From Deltaproteobacteria bacterium (GTDB lineage: Bacteria; Desulfobacterota; Desulfobaccia; Desulfobaccales; 0-14-0-80-60-11): DNA of 47,253 nucleotides. A program made the position numbers and the translations under genes. Below are positions 25,743 through 35,076 of this stretch, in pieces (the first letter of the stretch is position 1; each line of letters opens with the position of its first letter). A model generated the notes under the pieces. That model was given only the letters and a program-made list of their open reading frames with translations. It was not told the origin of the DNA and did no database searches. The stretch is from the NCBI GenBank assembly GCA_016875015.1, contig VGSJ01000015.1:1-47253 (forward strand), read 5' to 3'.

Positions 25743-26470
25743 GATAACTTGGCGGCGTCCGCCGTTTGCGCGCCCCCGCCGGGTTTCGGCATATGGGCAA
25801 ACATCGGGATTTTGGTCAATGGGATGAAATCAATGCGGGAAGAGTTTTTGCGTAGCGACTGTCTTACGCACCATCAGTTTGGTTGACTGGCGGGCGAGGA
25901 AGCCCACCCGACGCGACTTGGCAAGAATCAAGGTCAAAAATAATATCGACATACTGCCAGAGAGTAATACATGTTCTATTGGAACATCTGAAACTATGAA
26001 AAGCTGGTGGGGAGGGCACTGCCCGCGGCCGGTGCCACTAAGAATTTTTCAAGACAGTCACTCATGGGCAGGTGGCCCACCCGTAAAGCATGAAAAGTCG
26101 AGTAAATAGGGCCTCTGTGCCCGATGCGGCGGTTAGCTATTGGTGCGTAGAACGCCCCCTACAAAAGGACTTTTCAGGACAGTCGCTCATGGGCCTTCGG
26201 CCCACCCATAAATTATGAAAAGGTCAGTGGGGCTGGCCTCCGTGCCCGTCACCGAGTTATACCGTGTTCGCAAGGGGCGGGTTTTAAACCCGCCCCTACA
26301 GCACCGGCGAGACGCCGGTGCCACCAATTCATAAGAACTTTTCGAAGCAGGAGCTTGGGAACAAGTCTGAGCAAGGGAGCAGAGGTAATCCGAAAGGCGG
26401 GAGGCGCGGCGCTTTTCCGCCACGGGCTACGGGCTTTAATATGAGAGGCCCCGGCCCCGGGAACAAGATA
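25743..26470. repeat. Gene-free mosaic of REP-like repeats
   Basis: About 730 bp without a credible gene. It holds at least three relatives of the AAACTATGAAAAG/GGTGGGG repeat (25993-26025, 26085-26130, 26205-26250), two CATGGGC...GCCCACCC units (26063-26085, 26188-26208), the REP palindrome at 26273-26297 and a GCACCGGCGAGACGCCGGTGC hairpin at 26300-26320. Confidence 0.6.
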
Positions 26471-26502
26471 GGGGAGGGGAAATGGGGTCACTTCCCCTCC
26501 CC
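26471..26502. other. Perfect hairpin downstream of the porin gene
   Basis: GGGGAGGGGAA and TTCCCCTCCCC form an 11 bp perfect stem with a 10 nt loop. It lies ~125 bp after the porin end. There is no T-tract in either direction. Confidence 0.5.
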
Positions 26503-26627
26503 CCGGTCAGTGGTGGCAGGAGGCAGGCGGATACGTTGAGACGGCCGGTGTCAGCGGTTTTCCAGACTCAGGCGTCCTTATGGCGAACGGGAAGATGCCT
26601 GCGTCTCCTGGAGCTCGATGGCCGCTC

Positions 26628-27529
26628 CTAATAGGCAAAGGTGACGTTCACTCCCCCGTAGATGTGGTTCTGCTGTTGATCCCAGGACGCCCGCGCAACA
26701 GGGGGGTTGAGTTGCCGCCGGCGGCGTACCAGAACCCGATCTTGGGGGCGATAGTTACATACTTGTGCACCGGAACATTCAAGGTCGCGTAGACCTGCCC
26801 GGCCAGGGGACCGGAAAAAGCCTCGCCGGGATCGCCGGAGTTGAGGTTGGGGTAGGCCACCTGGTCTCTGGAAAACAAGAAGATGAAATTATGCCCCAAC
26901 TCCAACGTGAGGTTGCTGTTCTCCTGAATTTTAAAAGGCAGCTCAAAGACCCGGGAAATCCCCAAGGTCAGCCACCAGCCCGGATAATGCAAGACTTCTT
27001 GGTTAGCGGTTACGGCTAATTTGAACCAATTGACGTCCGCCGCCAGGCCGTAGTAGATTTCAAACGAGTCCCCCTGGGGATTGAATGCCGAGTCCAAGGC
27101 GTAGTAAATCACCCCGATGTTGGCGGAAACGCTCTTGATAGCCGTGCCGGCGTAAAGCTCCCGGCTGTAGCCGAAGGTGAAGTCGGTCTCATTCCATTTG
27201 GCGCCCCGGTAGCTGGACAAAAAGGGGTTACTCTCACCGGTGTCGAAGTTCCCCCAGACATTCACGGAAAAACCCTTATAAGATGCGGTCAATGACGGCT
27301 GGAACACCGCCGAATTGCGGCTCAGGGCAAACCCCCGCCAGACATACTGGCTCAGGAGATCCACCCCCAGGCTGGCCGTGGGCCGATCTTCCGCCGGCGC
27401 CGGGGCCGGGGCCGGCGTTTCCTCCTTTTTGGCCTCATCCGCCAGCCCGGCCGGCGCCCACCCCATCATCAGGCTCAGGATTACGCCCATGACGATTACC
27501 CACTTGCTTTTTACTTTAAATATGTTCAT
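26628..27529 (-). CDS. TorF-family putative porin, C-terminal frameshift
   Basis: Around 300 residues. A signal peptide (VIVMGVILSLMMGWAPAGLA) and Pro/Ala linker precede a beta-barrel with SLGVDLLSQYVWRGFALSRN, the usual start of TorF-type porins. In the open frame the protein ends early at 26648 with an atypical tail (GRPGINSRTTSTGE). Shifting frame at the six-G run 26701-26706 gives SWDQQQNHIYGGVNVTFAY and a stop at 26628-26630; the closing aromatic residue is typical for outer-membrane barrels. So a 1-base indel, real or from sequencing, is likely. AAAGGAGAAGG precedes the ATG at 27529. It follows glnK, suggesting a role in ammonium or small-solute passage. Confidence 0.75.
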
Positions 27530-27636
27530 AACACCTTCTCCTTTATCGCCTCTATCAGGTTCGCAGGGTGCGAACGTATTTTCTTGAGTATCCCCCAGGG
27601 GAGGGGAAACCGCGGCCTCCTCCTCCCCCGCCGGAT

Positions 27637-27987
<351 letters not shown>

Positions 27988-27991
27988 CTAA

Positions 27992-29215
27992 TTACAGGCT
28001 ATACCCGGTTTCTTGATGCTCGGTGATGTCCAGACCGGCCACTTCATCCTCGGCGGAGACCCTGAGGCCCATGGTGGCGTCCAGGATCTTAAAGAGGATG
28101 TAGCTCACGATAAAGGAGAAGGCCATGGTCACCACCACAGCGATCACCTGGATGAGAAATTGGCCGGGGTTGCCATAGAACAGCCCGTCGGCCCCGGCGG
28201 AGTTCACCAGTTTGGAAGCGAACAGGCCGGTGGCCAGGGCGCCCCAGACGCCGCCGACACAATGCACTCCCACCACGTCCAGGGAGTCGTCATACCCAAG
28301 CCTGGGCTTGGCCAGGACGGCCAGGTAGCAGATGACCCCGGCCCCGAGGCCGATGAGGATGGCGCTCATGGGACCCACGAAACCCGCCGCGGGGGTTATG
28401 GCCACCAGGCCGGCGACGGCGCCGGAGGCCGCACCCAGGGTGGTGGGCTTGCCCCGCACGAGCCATTCCGTCGCGACCCACGCCAGGGTGGCGGCGCAGG
28501 TGGCCAGGTGCGTGGCCGTGAAGGCGGAGCTGGCCAGGGCGTTGGCGGCCAGGGCGCTGCCGGCGTTGAACCCGAACCACCCGAACCACAACAGCCCCGC
28601 CCCCAGGACGGTCATGGGCAGGTTGTGCGGAATGAAGGTGGCGTGGTTGCCGTAACCCTGGCGCTTGCCGACCACCAGGGCGGCGGCCAGGGCCGCGATC
28701 CCGGCGTTGATGTGGACCACCGTGCCCCCGGCGAAATCCAGGGCCCCCAGGCTCTTGAGCCAGCCGCCGTCACCCCAGACCCAGTGGGCCACCGGGCAAT
28801 AGACCAGGGTGACCCAGAGGACCATGAACACCAAGAACGCGCTGAACTTCATCCGTTCGGCAAAGGCGCCGGTGATCAAGGCCGGCGTGATGATGGCGAA
28901 CATGGCCTGGTAAATCATGAAGGTCTGGTGCGGGATGGTTTCGGAATAGGCCTTGAAAGGCTCGGTTCCCACCCCCATTAGACCCAGGTAATCCAGATTG
29001 CCGATGAAGCTGCCCACATCGGGGCCAAAGGCCAGGCTATAGCCATATAAGGCCCAGAGAACCCCCACCACGCCCAGCAGGATAAAGTTCTCCATGAGGG
29101 TTGCCAGGATATTTTTGGACCGCACCATGCCGCCATAAAACAGGGCTAACCCCGGGGTCATGAGCATGACCAGGGCGGCGGACACCAAGACAAAAGCCGT
29201 ATCAGCCGGATTCAT
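27992..29215 (-). CDS. amt: Ammonium transporter
   Basis: 407 residues with about 11 membrane segments. Key features are seen: TPGLALFYGGMVRSKN near the N-terminus, the first pore His in TATHLATCAATLAW, and the second in GVHCVGGVWGALATG. It takes up ammonium across the inner membrane. The ATG at 29215 has GGAGAGATGG upstream and is preferred to a TTG/ATG extension to 29281, which would cross the promoter. Operon with glnK and probably the TorF porin. Confidence 0.96.
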   Translation of the reverse strand: MNPADTAFVLVSAALVMLMTPGLALFYGGMVRSKNILATLMENFILLGVVGVLWALYGYSLAFGPDVGSFIGNLDYLGLMGVGTEPFKAYSETIPHQTFMIYQAMFAIITPALITGAFAERMKFSAFLVFMVLWVTLVYCPVAHWVWGDGGWLKSLGALDFAGGTVVHINAGIAALAAALVVGKRQGYGNHATFIPHNLPMTVLGAGLLWFGWFGFNAGSALAANALASSAFTATHLATCAATLAWVATEWLVRGKPTTLGAASGAVAGLVAITPAAGFVGPMSAILIGLGAGVICYLAVLAKPRLGYDDSLDVVGVHCVGGVWGALATGLFASKLVNSAGADGLFYGNPGQFLIQVIAVVVTMAFSFIVSYILFKILDATMGLRVSAEDEVAGLDITEHQETGYSL

Positions 29216-29259
29216 AATACCATCTCTCCTCATACGTGAATTTATGATATTACGACCTA

Positions 29260-29275
29260 AGCAAATCCCGTGCCA
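29260..29275 (-). promoter_or_regulatory. Sigma-54 promoter of amt-glnK
   Basis: Minus strand TGGCACGGGATTTGCT: -24 GG and -12 GC elements in perfect spacing (TGGCACG-N4-TTGCT). It starts 45 nt before the amt ATG. This fits control by NtrC-type activators under nitrogen limitation; the activator is not in the window. Confidence 0.88.
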
Positions 29276-29329
29276 TTTCAAATTCCTTTAAATACAGCGA
29301 GTTACGTTTCCAGTGGTTCGCCTCACATT

Positions 29330-29341
29330 TACATTAATGTA
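29330..29341. promoter_or_regulatory. Perfect 12 bp dyad upstream of the sigma-54 promoter
   Basis: TACATTAATGTA, about 60 bp upstream of the -24 box in an AT-rich stretch. Its place fits an activator or regulator site, but it is not an NtrC consensus. Confidence 0.35.
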
Positions 29342-29538
29342 TTGTTATCTTGCTTTGCTATACTTTATTGTAAGTACATTGCCAAAATATCCACAGAATC
29401 AGTCATAAAGTGACAACCATTTAGATACATGGAATCGCCATCTCGTGGCTGGGAAGAAGCGTCCCGCCCTCCCCTTGGTCCGTGCTTTTTATGATCTGGT
29501 CTGAAAATTTTTTCGCTTTCAAAACCAACAAATTGGAC

Positions 29539-29587
29539 AGTGGGGCGGGCCTCCGTGCCCGCCATGCCTTGACGGAGGCCCGCCCCA
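29539..29587. repeat. Long GC inverted repeat (17 bp arms)
   Basis: GTGGGGCGGGCCTCCGT and its exact complement with a 15 nt loop. The same arm sequence appears singly at 16306-16322 and elsewhere. The rest of 29342-29733 shows no gene. Confidence 0.8.
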
Positions 29588-29733
29588 CCGAACTTTTCAT
29601 AGTTTCGGGTAGGCCAACGGCGCATGAGCAACTGGAATGAAAAAAAGCGGACTAGAGGGGCGCGGCCTTAAGGCAGGAAAGAAACTTAAGAAATCAATGG
29701 TCCGGGCGCGGCAGGGGGGCCGGCAAATATGGC

Positions 29734-29773
29734 GGAGGAGGGGGACCTGGCAGCAGCCGGTCCCCCGGCCTCC
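29734..29773 (-). terminator. Hairpin downstream of hcp
   Basis: GGGGGACC and GGTCCCCC form an 8 bp stem with partial extension, placed 15 nt after the hcp stop. No strong U-tract follows. Confidence 0.4.
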
Positions 29774-29787
29774 GGTTTAAGACCGCG

Positions 29788-31416
29788 TTAGCCCAGGATG
29801 GCCTTCAGATCCGCATCCGGGGTGGAGATGGGTTTGAGGTCGAAGTTTTTCACCAGCACGTCCAGGACGTTGGGGGTGATGAAGGCCGGGAGTGACGGCC
29901 CCAGGCGGATGTTCTTGATGCCCAGGTAAAGGAGAGTCAGCAGGATGGCCACGGCCTTCTGTTCGTACCAGGAACAAATAATGGACAGGGGCAGGTCGTT
30001 GACGCCCACCCCGAAGGCGTTGGCCAGGGCCACCGCGATCTGCACCGCGGAGTAGGCATCGTTGCATTGACCCACGTCCAGGAGCCGGGGGATGCCGCCG
30101 ATATCGCCCATTTCTTTGTCAAAGAAGCGGAACTTGCCGCAGGCCAGGGTCAGGACCACGCAGTCCTTGGGGACCTTCTCCACGAACTCGGTGTAGTAGT
30201 TGCGGGTGGGTTTGGCCCCGTCGCAGCCGCCCACCAGGAAAAAGTGCCGGAGTTGCTTGTTCTTGACGGCCTCGATGACCGCGCCCGCCACGCCCAGAAC
30301 CGCGTTCCTGGCAAAGCCGGTCATGACGGATTTCCCATTGCTGTCCTCGCTAAAGCCCGGCAGGGCCAGGGCCTTCTCGATCACCGCCTTGAAGTTAAGG
30401 TCCGGGAGGTGGGTGATGCCCGGCCAGCCCACCAGGCCCCGGGTGAACAGGTTGGGGGCATAGCTCTCCTGGGGCCGCTGGATGCAGTTGGTGGTCATGA
30501 CGATGGCCCCGGGGAACTGGGCGAACTCCTTGGCCTGGTTCTGCCAGGCGGTGCCGTAGTGGCCGTAGAAATGGGGATACTTCTTGAGGCCGGGGTAGCC
30601 GTGCGTGGGGAGCATCTCGCCGTGGGTGTAGACGTTAATGCCTTTCCCTTCGCTCTGCTTCAGGATTTCTTCCAGGTCCAGGAGATCGTGCCCGGAAACC
30701 AGGATGGCCTTGCCTTTCTTGTGTCCCAGGGGCACCTGGGTGGGCGCCGGGTGGCCGTAGCGGCCGGTGTTGGCCGCGTCCAGCAGTTCCATGGCCCTGA
30801 GGTTGATCTCGCCGCATTTGAGCACCAGAGGCAGGAGGTCGTTCAGACCCAGGTCCTTAGCCGCCGTGGCCGCCAAACCCTCGTGGATGAAGGCATAGAC
30901 CTTGTCGTCCTCCTGGCCCAAAAGCCGGGCGTGGTCGGCATAGGCGCAGACCCCCTTGATGCCGAACAGCAGGGTGTGCTTCAGGGCCAGGATATCGGCA
31001 TCCGCGGCGGGATAGGATTTGAGGCCCACCGCTTCAGCCTGTTTGACCAGTCCCGCTTGGGTGGCTTCGGGCTTAAAGGTGGCCGGACCGGCGCCGAAAT
31101 CCACCTTACCCCCGGCCTTAAGGACTTTCTCTTGCAATTGCTCCCGGATGGCAACGCTTTGGCGGATCAGCTGCACCAGGCGGTCAGGGTCGAAGTCCAC
31201 GTTGGTCAAGGTCGAAAACGCCGCTTCCAGGGTAAAGACGTTGACATCCCGGTCGCTGACGCCGACTTTGCGGCCGGCCGCGGCCACCTGCGACAGCCCC
31301 TGGAGGCTGTAAATCAATAAGTCCTGCAGGGCCGCCACTTCGGCATTCTTGCCGCAGACGCCCAGAACCGTGCATCCTTCACCTTTGGCCGCTTGTTCGC
31401 ACTGATAACAAAACAT
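29788..31416 (-). CDS. hcp: Hybrid cluster protein (hydroxylamine/NO reductase)
   Basis: 542 residues. Hcp carries a 4Fe-4S and a hybrid 4Fe-2S-2O cluster and detoxifies NO, also reducing hydroxylamine. The N-terminal cluster is C3-x2-C6-x8-C15-x5-C21 (MFCYQCEQ, GCTVLGVCGK), and the later hybrid-cluster ligands include the GGCDGAKPTRNYYTE and DVGQCNDAYSA regions. The ATG at 31416 has AGGAGG 7 nt upstream; a TTG two codons earlier is too close to it. It stands alone, with FNR-family-like dyads upstream. Confidence 0.96.
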   Translation of the reverse strand: MFCYQCEQAAKGEGCTVLGVCGKNAEVAALQDLLIYSLQGLSQVAAAGRKVGVSDRDVNVFTLEAAFSTLTNVDFDPDRLVQLIRQSVAIREQLQEKVLKAGGKVDFGAGPATFKPEATQAGLVKQAEAVGLKSYPAADADILALKHTLLFGIKGVCAYADHARLLGQEDDKVYAFIHEGLAATAAKDLGLNDLLPLVLKCGEINLRAMELLDAANTGRYGHPAPTQVPLGHKKGKAILVSGHDLLDLEEILKQSEGKGINVYTHGEMLPTHGYPGLKKYPHFYGHYGTAWQNQAKEFAQFPGAIVMTTNCIQRPQESYAPNLFTRGLVGWPGITHLPDLNFKAVIEKALALPGFSEDSNGKSVMTGFARNAVLGVAGAVIEAVKNKQLRHFFLVGGCDGAKPTRNYYTEFVEKVPKDCVVLTLACGKFRFFDKEMGDIGGIPRLLDVGQCNDAYSAVQIAVALANAFGVGVNDLPLSIICSWYEQKAVAILLTLLYLGIKNIRLGPSLPAFITPNVLDVLVKNFDLKPISTPDADLKAILG

Positions 31417-31455
31417 TGTCAACCTCCTAAATTTTGTATTTCTAAAACCCTGTGG

Positions 31456-31469
31456 TTTGGCTTGCCAAA
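31456..31469. promoter_or_regulatory. Dyad upstream of hcp (14 bp)
   Basis: Perfect inverted repeat TTTGGCTTGCCAAA, 40 bp before the hcp ATG. Its size and spacing fit a Crp/Fnr-family operator. Confidence 0.4.
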
Positions 31470-31512
31470 ACCATTGTGGCTCTTAATCTACTCCCGGTCC
31501 CGACTGGCTGCC

Positions 31513-31526
31513 TTGACTTAAGGCAA
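31513..31526. promoter_or_regulatory. HcpR-like operator candidate upstream of hcp
   Basis: TTGACTTAAGGCAA is one mismatch from the TTGAC-N4-GTCAA palindrome described for HcpR sites in Desulfovibrio. It lies ~97 bp before the hcp start. A Crp/Fnr-family regulator is encoded at 35716-36471. Confidence 0.45.
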
Positions 31527-31794
31527 AAATTTAAGAAATTCTTCAGGTCTCGGATAATTCACAGCTGTGGCGAAGTTTCCGGAACCCCGGGAGGGGGGAC
31601 TGGCGCCCTGCGGGATCTGAGGCGGCCTCCTTCAAAAGAATTCACATAATGGTTTCTCCAAAGATAGGCATTCATTTTAAAAAATCATCTTCTGTGAAGT
31701 TTTTTTAAGGGAATTGCTCCCAAGTTGAGGTCAGAAGGGGAGCATGGTTAGGCTGAGCGCCGCGCCGAATCTTGATGCTTCACGGCGCGGCATT

Positions 31795-31905
31795 CTGCCT
31801 TGAAAAGTTCTTGGTGGCACCGGCATCTTGCCGGTGCGGCAAACCGGCTGGAAGCCTGTGCCACCAAAGGCGGCCAGGGACGGCCGCCCCACCAACGACT
31901 AATTT
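31795..31905. repeat. REP-like palindrome cluster upstream of hcp
   Basis: Holds CACCGGC-ATCTT-GCCGGTG, CCGGCTGGAAGCCTGTGCCACC and GGCGGCC/GGCCGCC units, related to those at 5103-5205 and 39767-39866. No gene is seen in 31527-32013. Confidence 0.6.
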
Positions 31906-32013
31906 TTATAGTTGGTTGTGACCGTTAGGTCATGATTGCTGGTATGAGGGCCATGGTTCAGGGTCTAAAGGGAGACCAGGGCCGCATTTAAGGGCAGGTG
32001 CGGCCCGGCAACC

Positions 32014-32379
32014 TTATTCCAGGAACTCTTTCAGGGCCAGCAAATCGTCTCGGATGGTCTTGAGCAGGGTCAACACCTGGTGGTCCAGGGACCCCGGTGA
32101 CAGAGGCCGGGGCGGTGCCAGGCGATGATGTTCGGGCTTATGGTTCATCTGGCGGCGCATGGCCGCCAGGCTCAGTTTTTCTTCTTCCCGGAGGCGCTTG
32201 ATTTCAAAGATGAGCTGAATATCGGCGGGGCGGTACAGGCGGTGCCGGGAGCCGCGGCGGCTGGGTTTCAGGAGCTTGCCCTGGGTCTCCCAGTACCGCA
32301 GCACGTGGGTCTTGACCCCGGTAAGGCGGCTCACCTCACCGATGGTATAAAAGGCTTTGGGGGGGATATCCTCTTCCAC
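32014..32379 (-). CDS. MerR-family transcriptional regulator
   Basis: 121 residues from a GTG at 32379 that lies 7 nt after the pheT stop with GGAGA before it. The N-terminal winged helix is clear: FYTIGEVSRLTGVKTHVLRY, then YWETQGKLLKPSRR and RHRLYRPADIQLI. The helical C-terminus has no Cys cluster or ligand-binding domain. Short MerR genes directly after pheT are common in Desulfobacterota; the signal sensed is unknown. Confidence 0.9.
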   Translation of the reverse strand: MEEDIPPKAFYTIGEVSRLTGVKTHVLRYWETQGKLLKPSRRGSRHRLYRPADIQLIFEIKRLREEEKLSLAAMRRQMNHKPEHHRLAPPRPLSPGSLDHQVLTLLKTIRDDLLALKEFLE

Positions 32380-32386
32380 TCTCTCC

Positions 32387-34774
32387 TTAACGCAGTTCCG
32401 CCCCCAGATCCTTCGTAAGGGCTGCAACCAGGGCTTGATGATGAGTGTTCACCAGCTCATCCGTCAGGGTCCGCTCCGGGTCGCGATAAGACAGGCGGAA
32501 GGCCAGGCTCCGCTTGCCGGCTGGCACGGGGTCGCCGGAGTAGACGTCAAAGAGGCGGGCTTCCTCCAACCAGGGCCGGCCATGCTCGTACAGGGCCTCC
32601 GTCACCCGGGCGGCGGGGACGCTTTCACCCACCACCAGGGCGATGTCCCGGTAGACCGCCGGATAGCGGGGCAAGGGGGTGAAGCGGGGGGGGAGGGAGG
32701 CCTGGCACAGGGCGGCGAAATTGAGATTGAACCCGAAGATGTCGCCTTCCAGGTCCAGCCTCTCGCCGATGTCCGGGCGGAGCTCCCCCAGGACTCCCAG
32801 GTCCCGGCCCCCGGAAAAAATCCGGGCCCCAGAGCGCAGGTATTCGGGCAAGCCATGGGGGGCAAAAGTCACCTCGGGGATCAGGAGGCCTTCCAACAGG
32901 GTCTCCACCATGCCCTTGAGGTCAAAGAAATTGACCTGGTCCCGGGTGGTATTCCAGGCCGCGTCCTCCCGGGCGCCGCGCATCAGGCCGGTGAGCCAGT
33001 GCTCCTCTTGGGGCAGGTCTTCCCCGGGCCGGGGACTAAAAACCTTGGAGATTTCGAACAGGCGCACATCCTGGATCTGCTTCAAGGTGTTGCGGCGCAG
33101 GGTGTCCAGCAACCCGGGCAAGAGCGAGGTGCGCATCATGGCCTGCTCTTCGCTCAAGGGGTTGGCCAGGCGCAGGGCCGCCGGCGCCTCTGCCGCGGTC
33201 AGCAGGCTCCCCAGGCGGTCCGGCTGGAAGGAATAGGTGATCACCTCGAAGAACCCCAGGCCCTCAAGCAGTTGCCTGGCCGCGGCCAACCGGCGCACCT
33301 CGGGGCCTGGCCGGGGCGTGGCCACCACCCCCCGGGGCAGGGTTACCGGGATGGCGTCATACCCGGCCAGGCGGGCGACCTCCTCGATGAGGTCCACCTC
33401 CCGCTCCAGGTCGCCCCGGAAGGGGGGCACCTGCAACGCCAGGTTTTCCCCATCCACGGCCAGGACCGGGAGATGGAGACGCCGCAGCAAGTGCAGCATC
33501 TGCTCCGGGCTGAGGTCGGTGCCCAGCACCGCGTTGGCCCGGGAAACCCTGAGGTTCAGCCGGGGGTGTTGAATGGGCGCGGGATACTCATCCAGGCGCG
33601 CCGCCGCCACCAGGCCTCCCCCCACCTCGCACATGAGCTGGGTGGCCCGCTCCAGGGCATGGATTACTCCATCCGGGTCAACCCCCCGCTCGAACCGGTA
33701 GGAGGCCTCGGTGCTGAGCCCCAGTCGCTTGGCGGTCCGGCGGATGGTGCGGGGATTGAAATAGGCGCTCTCCAGCAACACCTGGGCGGTGGAGGCGGTG
33801 ACCTCCGAGTCGAGGCCCCCCATGACCCCGGCCAGGGCCACAGGCCCCTCGGCATCGCAAATCAGCAGGGTCTCGGGGTCAAGGGGGCGCTCGACGCCGT
33901 CCAGGGTGGTGAAACTGCGCTCGCCGCGCTTGGGCAGGCGCACCACGATTTCGCCGCCCCGGAGGCGCTCAAAGTCGAAGGCATGCAGGGGCTGGCCGAA
34001 CTCCAGCAGCACGTAGTTGGTGACATCCACCAGGTTGTTGATGGCCCTGAGGCCCGCCATTTCAAGGCGGCGGCGCATCCAGAAGGGCGAGGGCGAAACG
34101 CTCAGCCCAGAAACGAGGCGGGCGGCATAACGGGGGCAGTGTATGGGGTCCAGGATGGTCACCCGGGCCTTAAGCCCGGGAGCCGCGGCCGGAGCCACGT
34201 TGACCTCCGGATGGCGCAGGGGCGCATCCAACAACGCCGCCACCTCCCGGGCCAGACCCAGGACGCTCAGGCAGTCGGGCCGGTTGGCGGTGACGGCGAT
34301 GGTAAGGACCACGTCGGCCAGACCCAGGGCCGCGGCCAGATCCCGGCCCACCGCCAAATCCTGGGGAATCTCCATCAGACCCGCATGATCGGCAGACAAT
34401 CCCAGTTCATCTTCCGCCAGGAGCAAGCCTTCGGAGAGGACGCCCCGCAGCTTGGCGGCCTTGAGCCGGCGGCCGCCGGCCAGGACGGCCCCGGGGGGCG
34501 CAAAGGGGTAGAGACCTCCCGACTGAACGTTGGGAGCGCCGCACACCACCCGGTAGGTCTGGCTGCCGGTGGTCACCTCCGCCACCTGCAACCGATCCGC
34601 CTGGGGGTGGCGTTCCACGTTCAAGACTTGGCCCACGACCACCCCGGCAAATCCCGGGGGCACTTCCTCCAGGGCCTCGACTTCCAGGCCGGCCATGGTC
34701 AGTCGATCTGCCAGGGCCTGAGCCTCGATGGTGAGGTCCACAAAATCATTCAGCCAGTTAAGAGACAATCGCAT
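32387..34774 (-). CDS. pheT: Phenylalanine--tRNA ligase beta subunit
   Basis: 795 residues, full length for bacterial PheT. It carries the tRNA-binding OB-like domain (~40-150), B3/B4 editing domain, B5 domains and the C-terminal anticodon-binding FDX-ACB domain (~700-795, with the YPAVYRDIALVV start). The N-terminus MRLSLNWLNDFV is typical. It works as an alpha2-beta2 enzyme, but pheS, normally directly upstream, is not in this window: 34775-35076 holds no gene. No clear Shine-Dalgarno is seen before the ATG. The MerR gene follows at 7 nt. Confidence 0.96.
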   Translation of the reverse strand: MRLSLNWLNDFVDLTIEAQALADRLTMAGLEVEALEEVPPGFAGVVVGQVLNVERHPQADRLQVAEVTTGSQTYRVVCGAPNVQSGGLYPFAPPGAVLAGGRRLKAAKLRGVLSEGLLLAEDELGLSADHAGLMEIPQDLAVGRDLAAALGLADVVLTIAVTANRPDCLSVLGLAREVAALLDAPLRHPEVNVAPAAAPGLKARVTILDPIHCPRYAARLVSGLSVSPSPFWMRRRLEMAGLRAINNLVDVTNYVLLEFGQPLHAFDFERLRGGEIVVRLPKRGERSFTTLDGVERPLDPETLLICDAEGPVALAGVMGGLDSEVTASTAQVLLESAYFNPRTIRRTAKRLGLSTEASYRFERGVDPDGVIHALERATQLMCEVGGGLVAAARLDEYPAPIQHPRLNLRVSRANAVLGTDLSPEQMLHLLRRLHLPVLAVDGENLALQVPPFRGDLEREVDLIEEVARLAGYDAIPVTLPRGVVATPRPGPEVRRLAAARQLLEGLGFFEVITYSFQPDRLGSLLTAAEAPAALRLANPLSEEQAMMRTSLLPGLLDTLRRNTLKQIQDVRLFEISKVFSPRPGEDLPQEEHWLTGLMRGAREDAAWNTTRDQVNFFDLKGMVETLLEGLLIPEVTFAPHGLPEYLRSGARIFSGGRDLGVLGELRPDIGERLDLEGDIFGFNLNFAALCQASLPPRFTPLPRYPAVYRDIALVVGESVPAARVTEALYEHGRPWLEEARLFDVYSGDPVPAGKRSLAFRLSYRDPERTLTDELVNTHHQALVAALTKDLGAELR

Positions 34775-34960
34775 AATGGCTTAATTTAACCCCCCGGGCC
34801 GCAAAACTCAAGAACCTTGATCCCACCGAATCTGGGAAGTGAAGGGGATGAAGTTGCGGGGGACGGAAAATTATTCCCTGGAAACCGGTCTGCCGGTCCA
34901 GGTGGGCCGGTCTTGACCGCGGTTTCTGATAATCGCCCCAACCGGGCGGTGACCAATTGA

Positions 34961-34984
34961 AAAGGGACCGATGCCGGTCCCTTT
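34961..34984 (-). terminator. Hairpin between mucR-like gene and pheT
   Basis: AAAGGGACCG-ATGC-CGGTCCCTTT, a perfect 10 bp stem. It lies ~90 bp after the zinc-finger regulator stop. No strong T-tract on the minus strand, so weak or bidirectional. The rest of 34775-35076 shows no gene. Confidence 0.5.
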
Positions 34985-35076
34985 CAAACCTCGTTTTTTG
35001 ATGACCCGGACGTGAGGGCAAACGTTGCCGCGCCACCCGGTTGACCAACCGAGGCAGGCTTTCTGGTTAACGCTCT

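Noticed and set aside
26187-26539. Short open frames in the repeat mosaic
   Set aside because: They cross palindromic repeats and lack conserved sequence or ribosome sites.
30067-31320. 417-codon open frame opposite hcp
   Set aside because: Antisense shadow of a well-conserved gene.
32357-34789. 810-codon open frame opposite pheT
   Set aside because: GC-rich antisense shadow with Gln/His/Gly-rich composition; pheT on the other strand is unambiguous.
34961-34984. Hairpin near pheT as a T-box or tRNA-like leader
   Set aside because: Simple 10 bp stem without T-box or tRNA features, and it is 190 bp before pheT.
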